From NCBI GenBank assembly GCA_022695795.1, contig MU404206.1:1-64000 (forward strand): a stretch of 64,000 bases of DNA, in the 5' to 3' direction. Each line of letters starts with the position of its first letter. Position 1 is the stretch's first letter. Below the pieces are notes generated by a model. It was not told where the DNA came from. It made no database searches and saw only the letters and a program-made list of their open reading frames with translations. This document shows, in pieces, positions 11,688 to 24,220 of this stretch. The DNA comes from Biscogniauxia marginata (Eukaryota > Ascomycota > Sordariomycetes > Xylariales > Xylariaceae). Made by a program: the position numbers and the translations under genes.

Positions 11688-12562
11688 TTAGATAATGTCC
11701 CAGACATCTTCAGCGGCGTGACAGAACTTGCTACACGCGACACTAGCCGATAGGCTGTAATTGCTGATGGAGATCTTCTCATCTACATACTCATCGGCGA
11801 AGTTGTCAGTTCCCTTGGCCATGGCGCCGACGAAAACACATATGCTTTCCTTGGACTCAAGGTCCTGGATGTAGTCTCTTGGACGCACGATTTGCTCGTC
11901 AAAACTAAGAGTAACCTTCCGGCAATTGGGTGGTAGGTGGTCGGTAATAGGGTTGGGGATGACTCGGAGAAGCTTCTCTTGCGAATTCGTGGACCGAATA
12001 GACAGGCGGTGCAGTAATTGGACCATCAGACCAGCAAAGCGCTTGAATGTTCGGGGTATCCGGACAGTGGGCGACACCTCGATCAAGGTGCCCTTTGCGG
12101 TGTGTATGAAGATCTGCAGTTTGCCAGCTTTGTTGATGGGCGAGTCGAGGAGAGTCAGGAGGCACTACGTCGGTCGCAGAGAGTCAGCATGTTGGATGCA
12201 GACCAGTTCTTGGTTGAACAATGAGACTGGGGAGAGGGGGCAGGAGGGGGGAGTAAGAGAGGGTAGCACACCTGATGGGTTATGTCGGGTCTTGCATCAC
12301 TAATATCCCGGTTCATCTTACGCATGACTCCGATATGCTCGTCGCTGTTAAGAAGCGAATACTTGTCTTCGCGTTGCATGCCCATGCGGCCGGGACCACC
12401 GCCGCCGTGGGAGGCCTTGTAGGTTTCGAGGCTGGCATTTGATAGGACAACGATCAACCTCTGCGAGTCTTTATCGCTGTTGGCAATTGGGACATGCTGC
12501 TCGGCAACGAGCTGGGGCAAAGCTGGAGGGGGCAGCGACTGGGTGCCTGTGACAAGAGCCAT
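11688..12562 (-). CDS. EMG1: rRNA small-subunit pseudouridine N1-methyltransferase Nep1
   Basis: SPOUT-family methyltransferase that modifies a hypermodified pseudouridine of 18S rRNA and is needed for 40S assembly in the nucleolus (known for yeast Emg1). Two exons on the minus strand, 12562-12272 and 12164-11688, give 255 residues, very near the 252 of yeast. The intron starts GTGTGC and ends CGTAG. Family blocks read cleanly: ARPDITHQ just before the junction, CLLTLLDSP just after it, then [57 protein letters not shown] and [15 protein letters not shown]. The last two form the AdoMet-binding knot. The Ala/Pro-rich N-terminal 35 residues are variable in this family. Confidence 0.96.
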
Positions 12563-15500
12563 TGACGTCAGACTTGCGCAAATAATGGTGTACAGAACTT
12601 AAGGAGTAGAGTAGAATAGCACGAAGCTTCACGTCTCCACTTCCCGCATCAAATTGTCCTGGAGTGAAGTGAAGATGCAAGTTTCTTTATTCAAATAAGA
12701 TTTTTTCTGCTTTCTACTTACGGGGGCGCTTTCCGGCACGGGGATAATCTGTCGACGTCATTGTTCTTTTGTTTTGTTTTTCTTCTTATTCGTGTTCTTT
12801 GTTGTCTAGTTAGTCTCTCTCAGATATCGCGATGGACGACGATAAACAAGAGTCGAGGCTTAATCTCTCGGGGCTTGGTAGGTTTTCTTAGGTAATCAGA
12901 TCAAATACCTGTGAATTGAAACGAGGAGGTGGGAGGTATAGGAGTTTGACTAATCGAGAGGAGCCCGAGTATTGAAGTCTAACTAGAAGACTTAAATAAA
13001 GGAGTCGAGTTGTCGGTGAAGAAACTGTTCCAAAGTTGGACCTTCGCTTTTTCTTTTTACAACGGGGGAAAATTTAGTTGTATGGATGAAAGACAGAGGA
13101 AAAAGTACCTACGTACCTTAGGTTAATCCTTTTCGTGGGACCACGCGAATCGTCCGATCCGAATCCGATTGGACCTTGAATGGTACTCGGAGATCTTATT
13201 AATTGGAGCCGTGCCTCAATAACTAAATGCAAGGTATTTTTTGGTGCGTGCCGTAATCTGTACTCGGGGTCGGCTCTCCCCCACCATTATCAGGTACGTA
13301 CGTGCATCATGTTCTGGCCCCTCCAAGCCCTCCCAATTTCTACATACGTCCAGTACTACCGTACCCCACTAGGTACATAATCATAGCATATGTACCTAGC
13401 ATGTCGGGGCCGCTGCAGGTGCTGTCGGCCAATACTCTCCGTCGGCCATTTTTGACAGCCGATTCGGTCATTTTGGCCCAGAGAATCCAATCATTAATTT
13501 ATATTATGACCGTCTCACCAACCCCTATCACAGGTCATCACTATTATCACCACTAGGTACCATCTCAGCCTACTACGAACCACAAAGTGAATAGATTGGT
13601 ACACTATGACCGGAATTCCGATATCTGTCGGATCACCGGGCGCCCAGCTCACAACCCCTTCATCTCACATCTCGGGTTGACGATAGCTCCCCCGGCTCCG
13701 GCAAACCGTGGCCCACCCATCAAGCCATCGTCCATCAACATCGTTGGACAATGACGTTGATCACCGCCGTCCCCCGCAAACTCCTGTCCTTTCCCCAGCC
13801 TTGGCAACGTGAGACAATTCGATCGTTGTCTCAACTCAGGGCTGTATGCCCATATTCCCGGTTGTCTTGTTACGTAATTTCTACCAATCCAAGTGAGCGC
13901 GAGCACGGCACAAGCACAGACATACTGTCATGATATAATCCGATTGTCACTCAGGTTGCAGAAGCAACTGGTCCAAAAAGGCCAGGGAGGACATCATCTG
14001 TCCTTGATCTAAGCCCTTTCGCGCGACACGAACATGTCAGCCTACATATGTACGCTGACTACCGTATAATATGCCACAGCCCTTACGGCGAAACAACGTT
14101 GCCAGTCACTACATCCCTCACATTCGGCAAACTTGCTCATCATACCATGCTTAGAGTATCATTGTCGCTTGAGGCATTTATGATTGTCTTACGCCATTAC
14201 ATCTAGCCTTCAATCTATTGGGCCTTGGGGTTTCATGCCGTAACATTTCTAACTGAGCTTGACCACGGCACTGATGAGGTTGGCATGTCATCTGTAGACT
14301 CTCCCACTGGATGACATGTATTTCCCAGGGTGAGCAGGCAAATGGCGTTGGGATCCAATAGGAACTTTTCTGAGGCTTCTTTATCTCTCTACTTTATGCC
14401 CAGCTCATCCGATAGGCTTGCCGTCTAGCATTCTCTGGTCTCGGATTTAACGTTGTAGGTTTTAGTTTCCCCTTAAATTAACGCTTCACTTATAGTCGTA
14501 GCTTACTCATATTATTAAATACAACCCACACCATCATGTGTTTAATTCGCGGTTTATTACTCAACAGTGAGAACCGTCGTTTATGTATTAATATCGTATC
14601 ATCTAGTTGATAACTAGGCTCATACATATCTGTCCCCGAAGTCACAATACGCTTGATTAGCACTACCATCGAATGCTCACACAGCAATGTCTTCCGGTTG
14701 GAGTCGTAATATTCATGGCCTAGAGTTACCGACGGTATGATAACGTCACAAGTGATGTTAGATATAATGAGATAAATAATGGTTTCAATATATGTTTGAC
14801 GTTAAATTGTTAATACTTCTACGTATTTCAAGTCGTCAGGGAAATGGGTTTGGGGGGATAGTGAAACCCATGACTCGGGATCGCCCAGAATCAACGAGTA
14901 TTATCGCATTTTATCGAAGGTATTGATCACACACAGCCAATACAGTAGAAGTCATGCTGGTAATGTTCTGACTCCTAAGTGAAAGCCATCTGAAATCTCA
15001 AGTACACCCTTCTTTAGAACATCACTCATTCGCCTTAACAGGCTATTTGATACATATAAATAAAATTACCAAGAACACATGTAGATAGAAAATGTACATG
15101 TTGCACAGGTTTAACTACCAATAACCTCCTTCCACCCAGCAGGAATCGTACTCCATCCCCGCTAAGAGCGTGGTAAAGAAGGGTCGTGGTTGCTATTACT
15201 AGGGTAGGTCCTGGGACTCTACAAAGGGCCGGAAACTACTATGAGCCTAGGATTCATGTGGTATCAACAGCAGTTTGGTATACAGGCAGTTTGAATATAA
15301 TATGAGACTTCATTGGGGGACCGGTTACGTGTCCCGTAACTATTATGTGTGGGTCGATGGACTTGATATTATCAGAAAATGAAACCATTGTGGCGTTATG
15401 ACCTCGTACATTATATGACTAGTTCCCGGCGTGCTTGGGAGTCAAAAATGTAATCAGGTATGTGAATTAATATATGTGGAGTCCTTTCTGTAACTCTCGG

Positions 15501-16674
15501 GGCGACTAGTCAGAGCTGATTTGGTAAACTCGAAAGTGTATAGGTTCGTACGATGTGCTTATTAGTTCATCATAACATGATGGCTTACATATAGAGGATA
15601 CAGCGATTCCTAGCTAAATACCCTCGTTATACCATTTCTAAAATTATAAACAAACATATTAAAGGGCTGTGTACTCTTGCCTCCCCTTTAAAAGCTAGGA
15701 TGTAAAATATTTATAACTTAAGTAATAACACTACTTATTAAGCTGTTTTTTTTTTTTTTTAAATATTTTCCTTATATATCTTTTTAATATCGGTTTACTT
15801 CTATATTATAATAAGACGAGTTTATTAAGACTTGGTTTATTTAAGTGTTTTCGAGATAAATCTTTTTATAAACAGAGGAGTTTAAAAGGTAAGTAGCCTA
15901 GATAAGCAATGGCTAACTATTAAGAACCATGTCAGTATAAGGGTTAAAGTTAACAAGGTGGTGCGCACCCTTCTAGGGGACAAAGAGACTGTTAACAGGT
16001 ATAAGACACGATACTTCAAGTCGTTGTAGTTCTAGTTCTAATCTTCCGCACGGCAACTACGTTATTACCTACAAGACCATACTAGGTGCCTTTTGACACT
16101 ACACTTCTGCCTACTTATTTTCAGTATCCCTCTGCTATTTATATTTATATTGATTAATTAGTCATACGTTCTCATGTTTCTCAATGCCGTTATTAGATAG
16201 TGGACCCAATTCTCGTTATCAACATAATAAGCGTGAAGAGAGGCACATAGGTAGTGGTAGAGTGGCCTCCCATACCTCCATGTATGGAAGGCAGGTCTCA
16301 TCGTTAATATTATTTGGCAATATACGCGCCTTTATCTGACCTCTAACAACCTACCGGATGGGAACATTATCAGCACGAGCTCAGTTCAAAGACATAATGG
16401 CAGTCGTGGAGGGGTCATTGGAGGTGATGGTGCGGCTGAATTATTAGTGAGGACCTGGCACCGGCCAGCAAAGATCCGGGGGGTTACTCGTTATCATGTT
16501 GATACTACATGGGTTATTACTTCCCTGCTCCTATACTAGGCCGTAGCATATGTAATACCAGATACATTAATATAAGTCATAAATACTTCTGCCTCGGTGG
16601 TTATATAGTAGGCGGCTGACATATCTCAAAAGTGATAAGGAATAAATATATCTTACTAGTTAATAAGAGCTAGG
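12563..16674. other. Gene desert, partly AT-rich
   Basis: The first few hundred bases are the EMG1 promoter. From 13.1 to 14.0 kb the composition is mixed, with scattered TACCTA words. From 14.4 kb onward the DNA is AT-rich, with long TA/TTA runs around 15640-15900 and a T14 run near 15747. No open frame has coding bias or a known motif. The composition fits ancient, mutated repeat DNA, but no terminal repeats or transposase motifs could be seen. Confidence 0.5.
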
Positions 16675-17275
16675 ATGGAGCTCCCTGTATTTTCCCTGTT
16701 GGTCCCGAGCAGTGTCACCGTCGCTATCGTTATCTCCCACTACCAATCAAGCGTGAAATCCAGCGCGGCGTATAATTCCGGAGCACGCTTTGTTATTTAT
16801 CAATGTCTGGTCCGTGTTCAAGTCTTCAGGTTTCCCACGACGAGACTAACTCACCACGTTCAAGCAGGCTACCGAGTACACGACTTACACGGATCCGGCA
16901 TTCAGTAGCCATTATGCCCGTGCCGCTTACACCGAACTCATCCACGGCGGATAATACTTCGCTGGTCAAGACACCAGCTTCGGCGCAGCCTAGGCAAACT
17001 ACTTTACTCGCGAACGGCAGCGGCTGGTCATGGGACGGGATCATGCCCCAGTGGCACGCTCGACATCGAGGGCGCCTATGCGGGTCTCTCAGCCTGCGAG
17101 GAGGTATCCTAGATCAAATATCTCAGCAACACGACACATATCGTCGCACCATGGGGTGGCATCCCCCTGTGGGTACGAATCCCCCGTGGTGGTACAGCTC
17201 TGCTGGTGATTCGAACGCCCCTCGTCGATACGAACTCACCCGTCCTGGCGTATAGTAGTGGTACTAGGATACCCC
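16675..17275 (+). pseudogene. Candidate degenerate coding relic
   Basis: A GC-richer island inside the AT-rich desert. One plus frame stays open from 16757 except for TAA at 16847, TAA at 16952 and TAG at 16991. Each stop is one C-to-T change from CAA or CAG, the pattern expected of repeat-induced point mutation. Downstream, a different plus frame reads protein-like (GTLDIEGAYAGLSACEEV, a TAG, then THIVAPWGGIPLWV), implying at least one indel or lost intron. I do not recognise the family. Chance open frames in a GC-richer patch remain possible. Confidence 0.35.
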
Positions 17276-18284
17276 TTGACGGCTGACCGTATTATATAAT
17301 ATTGCAGACTGACATGACCTATCAGTATAGAGGGAACTCGCATACTTTCGATGGTGGTATGGCTACCGGCTAACGTGCCTTTCTGTGGCATCTTCCTGTT
17401 TGCTGTTCACCAAATTTCCGAGTGACCGAGGAAGGGTGAGAAAATCGGTAATTCTTGTGTCGTATTGTGTTGAATATCCTTATGGGAAACCTTGAAGGCT
17501 TTGGTGCTTAAGAGTCTATTTCTCCAATTCGCGGTCCAACACAAGGACTAGTTTATCTATAAAAAAGTATAATAGCGTTAATGTTTAGCATCTAGCCTGG
17601 AAAAATACTGACCATCTTGATTTGGAGAATCTCGGGGGTGCATTGGTGTTATACGAAACAGCCAGAACGATGGTAGATTTTTTGAGGCGAATTGTGTTTT
17701 CTATTCCTGTACTCTGCCGGTATCCTGTGGCAATATTCCCTCGGCTCGTGGGTTATGTTAAAGGAAAATACTTTCGAAGTCGATATTGAAGTGGGGAGCA
17801 CAAAATGCTGAGCTCGGATCTTGAATGATACATGATTGTTTCTGCGTTGGGCCGTAGGGATTTGACCTAATTAATATGGCTTCTATTAGCACTTGTGATC
17901 AGCCAGTGGTAGAAATAATGAAAATAGCAGTTTCACCTACTGACTGAAATAGGGGCGGGGGAGGGGGACCACTACGTGGGTCCAAATAACCAGGCTGCCG
18001 CTCAAGGCTCAAGGATTTACGAGAAGGAATATATCTTTATACTGAGCGTATTTTGAGGGGAAACGTTCTTGATACACGGCCATATCTAGGCACGTTAGGC
18101 AGATTACCAATGTAGATAACCACGGAATGCCGTTGTTGCTGTTTGCTATCTCCGGGATGTACTGTACGTACAGCTCGGTACAAAGGGAAAATACCCAAAA
18201 CTGTTACCGAGGGACTGACTCTATGGTTTATAGGTCAAAAGGTCAATTGCTTGTCAACACAAGCCAAATACCCGTACTGGTACA

Positions 18285-18370
18285 GGCGCCTTAGCGAAGA
18301 GGTTATCGTACTCCCTTTGGGGCTATTACTACCATGGGAGAGGTCAGGGGTTCGAATCCCCTAGGTGCCC
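18285..18370 (+). tRNA. tRNA with 13-nt intron, predicted anticodon UGG (Pro)
   Basis: A full cloverleaf can be drawn. The acceptor GGCGCCT (18285-18291) pairs with AGGTGCC (18363-18369) with one G-U pair. The D stem is GCGA/TCGT, the anticodon stem CTCCC (18311-18315)/GGGAG (18336-18340), and the T arm AGGGG-TTCGAAT-CCCCT (18346-18362). The discriminator is C18370, as in eukaryotic tRNA-Pro. The anticodon loop is 20 nt. Removing 18322-18334 at the canonical site after position 37 leaves TTTGGGT, with anticodon TGG; the intron ends in CCA, able to pair with it. Internal A-box TAGCGAAGAGG and B-box GGTTCGAATCC match consensus, and T-runs follow from 18391. The D arm is not the usual fungal Pro sequence, so the identity is less certain than the tRNA call itself. 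Confidence 0.7.
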
Positions 18371-19931
18371 AGCAGCTTGGTCTTCCAAGATTTTTCTTTT
18401 CCTTCTTTTTATACCTGTCGGTGCTCATGAACAATACGAACCCGTAGAAAAAAGTACTACATGCACTGATACTACTGATTGATCTGGTCGTTCTTGTTAT
18501 TGCTGCTAGGTTGTGGTTTATGAGGGTATTCCGGTGGTTAGTGAGGACAGTGTTCGTAAAGGAGCCATCACAGCCTGTTCCCATACCATTGATAATATGA
18601 ATTTGTATACTCAAGGGCTCGTAGTGGTCCTTAAATTTAACTACCACAATAATCACTACAATCCTTAAACCTGCCGTGGTTAAACATTACACGATGCTCA
18701 CAATGCTAGTGCAGCGAATGTGGTGGGAATATCCACTGCTACTATTGGCAATTGCCTTCTAACACGGAAAGACGTGTTTTCTTCAAAACTCTGTAGAATT
18801 CTCTGAGTTTTTGAGTAGCCTACACATTAGTCGCTTGCTCATTGACTGCCTAGGTATGAATGATTATTGTATCACTGCAACAGCAACACCTCTCATACGT
18901 ACAACCACTGAAGATATCTACAGAATATGCTTCTACATTAATTATTGCAAAGAGTAATAATTATGCAAGCTGTGTACAGAAAGAGAGTGCTTATATTCGT
19001 ATTTGCTCTTCTACATAGTCAGGACAAAGACAAGCTGCCTAAGTCTGACCTCGGAATGGGAGGCCAACAACTGTAAGACAATTTGGGTCTTGACTTGCTA
19101 TATGTCTCGCGAACCAGACAGCAAACCATAGCGACTAGAATATATCGCAAGTGTTAGACCTCGGGCGTAGAGGGAAATATTAGAATGGCATGAAGGAAGC
19201 TATGAGTATGGCGGTATGAGTATTGAGTATGGTGATATCAGCCATGCCTCAGTACAAATTAATAGTATTCACCAGCCGGGCAGGCAACGTTGGATTGCCT
19301 CCTGTTATGAATCGACTGAAATGATAAGTTTGACTTGACTTGAGCCTTTGCGTAGTCGCGATCGCAACTACAGAGTCATAATTTACCAAAGATACCTGTG
19401 ATGAGAGGAAATGACGCCATTGAGGTTCTTCCTTATTGTCCCTGGCGACGGACGCGTTGAGATTGGGCCGCGGGGTGGACCACCATACGCAAGGATCAGC
19501 GGAGCCAAATTTACCCGAATTCTCTGATTGCCAATGTCTGCATCTGCCCTTCTGTGCCCCACTCCCGTCACTGACTTGCCCTGGGCCTGGGCCGCCAGGA
19601 AACTCTCTAATCGATAACCAGACCCTCTCTAAATTTCTAAAGAGCAGCAAGAGGGCTTCATCAAAGGTGAACCGAAGAGCAAATGAGCAAGTGAATATCA
19701 CCTTGAACGACACCTCTGCGCACGCAAACACACACACACACACACAACAGCGTTAGACAAAGCAACGACTCCTCAAGCTAGAACCATAATACAGACGAGC
19801 GATTGACACCGAAAGTCCCTGCAGAAAGAAGGTGGAAGGGGGGATATAATTAAGGGACACACACATCTAGTGGAAAGAAGGGGGGAAACTAGAGAGAGGG
19901 AGGGAGAAGAATAAGAAAAAAAAGGGGGGAA
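18371..19931. other. Intergenic, ends in the uS17m promoter
   Basis: 1.5 kb without a supported gene. The first part is AT-rich desert. From about 19440 the GC content rises. A CA repeat lies at 19728-19746, a TATAAT word at 19845-19850 and a purine-rich leader at 19865-19931 immediately before the uS17m start. Confidence 0.55.
19728..19746. repeat. (CA)n microsatellite
   Basis: About nine CA units in a row, upstream of the uS17m gene. Read directly from the sequence. Confidence 0.95.
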
Positions 19932-20716
19932 ATGGCCTCTGAAGTTTTAGCAGCCGCCGCGACAGCTGCAACGACAGCTGCAACTACAGCTGCGCGGCGG
20001 GCAGCAAAGGAGTTTCACGGCATTGTCGTCTCGGCCGGGCTGATGGACAAGACAGTGAAGGTGAAGTTGGGCGGGTTGCGCTGGGAGCCGAGGGTGCAGA
20101 AGGTGGGTTTTGATTCCTGAACCATATACCTACTACCTACCTACCTCCTATCTCCTATATGCCTTCTTACCCTTCGTCGATACCAGGTCCCCTTTTCCCA
20201 CCTTGAATGATATCCCCCCCCTTCCCCCACCCCCCTCCTTGTTCATAATACCCAATCACACAATCTCTATCAACTAAACTTGCTTTCTTTCTTTCTGCTA
20301 ACCTGCCTAACCTCCCTCTGTTGCAGTACTTCAAATCTCGGCAGTACAAGCTCGTGCACGACCCGCGCAACTCAGTGCGCCAGGGCGACGTGGTGGCCAT
20401 CACGCCGACCTGGCGGGTGTCGCAGCACGTGCGCCACGTGGTCAAGCACATCATCGCGCCCTACGGGGAGCCGATCGAGGCGCGTCCGGCCGTGCCCACG
20501 TTGGAGGAGCGTGTGGCTGAGAGGCAGGCTAAGCGGGCCGCCAAGGACGAGCGCCGCGCGGTCATCAAGGAGGAGCGTGCGAGGGCCCGGGACGAGGAGA
20601 GGGCCGCGATCAAGGCCAGGAAGGCGGCCAAGCTGAGGCCCATACCAAACGCCCAGAGGAATATGGCTGATACTGACACTACTACAACGATGACAAGCCC
20701 GGACGATGTTGACTGA
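19932..20716 (+). CDS. MRPS17: Mitochondrial small-subunit ribosomal protein uS17m
   Basis: Two exons, 19932-20102 and 20327-20716, give 186 residues. The 224-nt intron (GTGGGT...TTGCAG) is longer than its neighbours. The S17 OB-fold lies at about residues 28-95: FHGIVVSAGLMDKTVKVKL, then RWEPRVQKYFKSRQYKLVHD and GDVVAITPTWRVS. Residues 1-25 are an Ala/Thr/Arg-rich, acid-free leader suited to mitochondrial import. The C-terminus is a charged Arg/Lys/Glu/Ala helix of the kind added in mitochondrial versions. It binds the 5' domain of mitochondrial SSU rRNA. The ATG is the only upstream Met in frame and follows a purine-rich leader. Confidence 0.93.
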
Positions 20717-21234
20717 GAAACCTGATCACTGTACGGAGGAATAGAAAAGAAGAAAAGGAGAGAGGGGAGAAAAGTATGATGAGGGAAAAAAAACCCCCCC
20801 CGAATTATGCTTGATTGGCCTCGGATCTGATGAATAGGAGAGCCCATCTCCCATCTCCCATCTCCCCCATCTACACTGTTGCAAAGCCTAAGAACCAGCA
20901 GGCAGGTTTGACATTCCATAGACGGTGTATATATGTATATGCACACATTAATGTAAAAAACATGTACGTATAACTCCGTAGCTAAGAGGGGAGGGGGGGG
21001 ATGTAAAGGGCGTTCCAATTGCGTCAGCCAACGTAAAGCGTTGAATATCTTGCTTTGCTTCCTGGTATCTCATATGTGCCAATACCATACATAGTTGGTG
21101 GCTGCCAGACCTCCAAACTCCGCCCCCTATTTATTCTTTGATCCCGCCTATTCAGTTCAATCCTTACCAACCTGGATTTTCCACCAATCTATTGGGAACA
21201 TTTCCAATCGCGTGGGTGGATATGTCTATCTCTC
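20717..21234. other. Intergenic, convergent 3' flanks
   Basis: 0.5 kb between uS17m (plus) and the AAA ATPase (minus), which converge. Contains an A8C8-like run near 20788, a thrice-repeated CCCATCT word near 20845-20865 and a G-run near 20990-21000. No gene seen. Confidence 0.6.
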
Positions 21235-23778
21235 TCATCCACCACGCTCTCCAAACTTCTTCGCCCAGTCTTCGTACTCCTTCAATCCTTCCTTGCTCAC
21301 GCTGGGACGGATCATTTGCAGACTGGCTTGGAAATCACAAAGTTCTATCGGTCGAATCTGATCCATCGTCATGTGGAGAAGGGCCTCACCGAGCGAGCGA
21401 AGGGGTCCCATCGCTGCATCTTTAGCCAGAGCCGTGATGTCAGAGCCAGAGAAGCCTAGATAAATCAGTTTGTCAGCCCAACTAATTCTCGCCTGCCAGT
21501 TTGATTTGTTAAGTTCATCTAGTACCTTCTGTCAAGCTTACAAGTTCCGCTATGTCAGCATCTGTAAGACTGTGTTTCTGTTGGCCCAGGAGTGTTTTCA
21601 ACTGCGTGGCTCTGGTCTCTGCTTCAGGCAAAGGAATATACTGACGCCTTACAAATCGACGTCTTGCTGCCTCGTCGATTGCCCATGGCAAATTCGTAGC
21701 CGCCAGGACGAGTACTTGGTTCACATCGCCCTTGTCTTTCCCTACGCCACTACTCTCGCGTCCTGCAGCAGCTCTCTGCAGATCGCTCCATTGGATGAGA
21801 AACTCCGTCTTTATCCTTCGGGTAGCCTCGTGATCGCCCGATCCGGATCGTTGGGACAATAACGAGTCTATCTCATCAACGAAGATGATGCTTGGAGCCA
21901 TGACCTTTGCTAGGGCAAAGAGAGCACGTACGAGTTTCTCAGATTCTCCAAGATATTTACTCGTCAGGCTACTTGACGAGATCGAAAAGAACGTGGATTT
22001 CGATTCTGTCGCAACCGCGCGGGCCAACATCGTCTTTCCTGTTCCCGGAGGCCCAAAGAGCAACATACCCCTAGCTGGTTCGCGAAGGCCCATAAATAAG
22101 TCGGGTCGTAGAAACGGGTATACGACAGCCTCCCTTAGAGCATTTTTGGCGATTTCCAAGCCGGCAACATCCCCCCAATGGACCTCGTCACCATGGACCA
22201 CAATCTCGTTAAATATCGACTTCGCTGCCGTCTCGTCTACGCCCGGTGGTAGGCTCTTGAGCATTCTCCGCTTCCTCTTGTCCCAATCACTCAATGTTTT
22301 GGTCTCTTCGTCTTCCTTCGAACCTTCCGAGGATAAGGCCTCAGTTTCAGCAGTCAGTGGCGACTCCCTCTGTTTACCTTTAGACCTCCGACTACGAGTC
22401 GGGCTTGCTCTTGTTTCTTCGTCACCAGAGGTTGATCTGTCCCTCTTCCCACGATCTGATCTTAAACGGCCGACTCGCTTCTTAGCGCTGTTCGGCTCAG
22501 GAGTCCTACGAGGCTCAACTGGTTTCCTTCTTATAGGTGATTCTTTGGAACTTGCCCTTGGACTAGGCCTTGGCAGGCCCGTATTAGACGCACTAGCTTT
22601 GTTCGACTCGTCGTGTAATGACCCAGTTCTCCTTCTTGGTCTCGACGCCCGTTTTGCTGTGGGGCTAGGCTCCCGCCTGTCCTGTATAGTAAGCGCATTC
22701 AAAGCGCTCGAAGCAGCCCCTAGGGCAAGGGAGGATGGTCCATTTGACGTATAGTCGCCCGAGGTCCGCCTTAGAGAGTCGGGGCTAGATTCGCCATCTT
22801 GCGTACCCACTGGAGCGTTCTCAGTAGACACCACGAGCCTCCTCGTGTGGCTGTCCCAGTACATTGTTTGCGATGTCGGGCTGTCTCGTACATGTTCGTT
22901 TGAGTACCGCGGATCGGAAACCCTTGACGAACCACCCGTATCTACCGGAGGAACCCTTTCAACGCTTTCCCTTGGTCCAAGATGGCTCCAGGCTAGTGTA
23001 GCTGCCTTGCTCGCACCCGGACCCTGACCTACTTTGGACGGTGTCGAACTGTTTGTCCTCGAAGGCTTGTCACGTTTACCAGATCGAAGTGTTGTCCGCA
23101 TGATACGTTTGCCAGGGCTGGGAGATCTTGCAGCTTTCCTAACCGGTATTGCTGGGCTATAGGGGGGCAGGGCCGGTGGCCTGGCCGACGAGGAGGATGC
23201 CATTTGATCAATTAGAGAATTGCGGCTACCCACAACAGCTTGTTCTGATGAGCCCCTAGGGGGCAAGGGTGGTCGTTTTGGTAGAGTGGGTGTGGACAAC
23301 TCAGGGTAGGTTATAGCAGGTATAGTCCCATCGCCGATATATCCCCTATCAGGGGTATTAGAGTATGATCGGGTCGCCGCTGTTCCTTCGGGTAGAGAGC
23401 CAGTGGGTGTACCCGGTAGTGTTGAATCTTCCCGAGATAGCCTGAGAGCTTCAAGGAGATCGATCCTCTCTTTACACTGCACTTCTAGAGCTCTCAAGCT
23501 GTCGAGTAAAGCGCGTTCGGTCTCCGACTTTGGGGAGTAGGCAGGGTGCCTCTTGCTCGCAGGGCTCTGGCGTATCTGCTCGAGCGCGTTCTTCCAACAT
23601 AACATCGCCTCTTTCTCGTCACCCTAGTCGTATCGGACCTGTTAGCCTCCCCAATGGAAATGCAGTATGGAAGTCCAGATCATAGTACCTGGCTTTCGTA
23701 GAAGACGGCTGTCGAGCATTTTAGGTAGCTATCGTCGTACGTCTTTTGTAGGCTCGAAATGCTCTTGCTCGGCCACAT
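21235..23778 (-). CDS. MIT-type AAA ATPase, Sap1/Yta6/spastin group
   Basis: AAA ATPase of the meiotic clade, 802 residues, in three exons: 23778-23689, 23623-21526 and 21455-21235. Exon 1 begins [16 protein letters not shown] and with the start of exon 2 forms an MIT-like helical domain (about 1-75: YESQ, then [17 protein letters not shown]). A long Ser/Pro/Arg-rich linker (about 80-470) follows. The ATPase core has [16 protein letters not shown], Walker A GPPGTGKT (about 554-561), Walker B IIFVDEID (about 609-616) and the arginine-finger region [11 protein letters not shown]. Exon 3 supplies [19 protein letters not shown] and the C-terminal Vps4-like helix. Yeast relatives Sap1 and Yta6 are poorly defined; spastin and fidgetin sever microtubules and Vps4 remodels ESCRT-III. 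Which role applies here cannot be told from sequence. Confidence 0.92.
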
Positions 23779-24220
23779 TCTTGCGCCAGCGCACGGTAGA
23801 CCCTCTCTGGTGAAAGCGCTTGGGACATGCTAGTATGGACAGACAGTCAAAGAATGCAGATCAGACGAGGGTGCAAGAATGAACAAGGAGGTACGGTCGT
23901 ATCGCTGCTCCTCAAAGCATCATGGGTTCACGGGTGTGTGCATGTACTGGACAGACTTGATTTGGACTGATCACGTTGTACTCCGAAAAGTAGGGTTGAG
24001 ATGGGACGGGAAGGTCAGAGTGTGACGTCGTCACAATTAGTGGTCAATGGTGGGGCTTAGTGTGGCTGGGTGCCACTCATCGAGCTGGAGCACTAAAAAC
24101 GCATGGACCCAACAACCCGGATTAAGGAGCCTTTTATTGGATACCATTCTTGCTAGGTAACCTTGCTAGGTAACATTACCAGTGTTACTCTCTCCCTTCG
24201 AAATATTCAACATCATTCTT
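23779..24220. other. Intergenic, promoter of the AAA ATPase gene
   Basis: 0.44 kb between the start of the AAA ATPase gene and the stop of the ECD gene, both on the minus strand. A direct repeat TTGCTAGGTAAC occurs twice near 24150-24175. No open frame of note. Confidence 0.55.

Noticed and set aside
12831..12882. Possible gene start MDDDKQESRLNLSGL on the plus strand, followed by a GTAGGT
   Set aside because: The short stretch looks coding, but no following exon with bias or a motif could be found in the next 500 bases.
13649..13933. Overlapping 85- and 60-residue frames in the desert
   Set aside because: Mixed composition, no recognisable domain, no extension by splicing.
17160..17260. 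Possible minus-strand tRNA near a GATTCGAAC word
   Set aside because: The would-be T stem does not pair and no acceptor or anticodon stem can be drawn.
21885..22754. 289-residue plus-strand open frame
   Set aside because: Antisense shadow of the Ser/Pro-rich linker and ATPase core of the minus-strand AAA gene.
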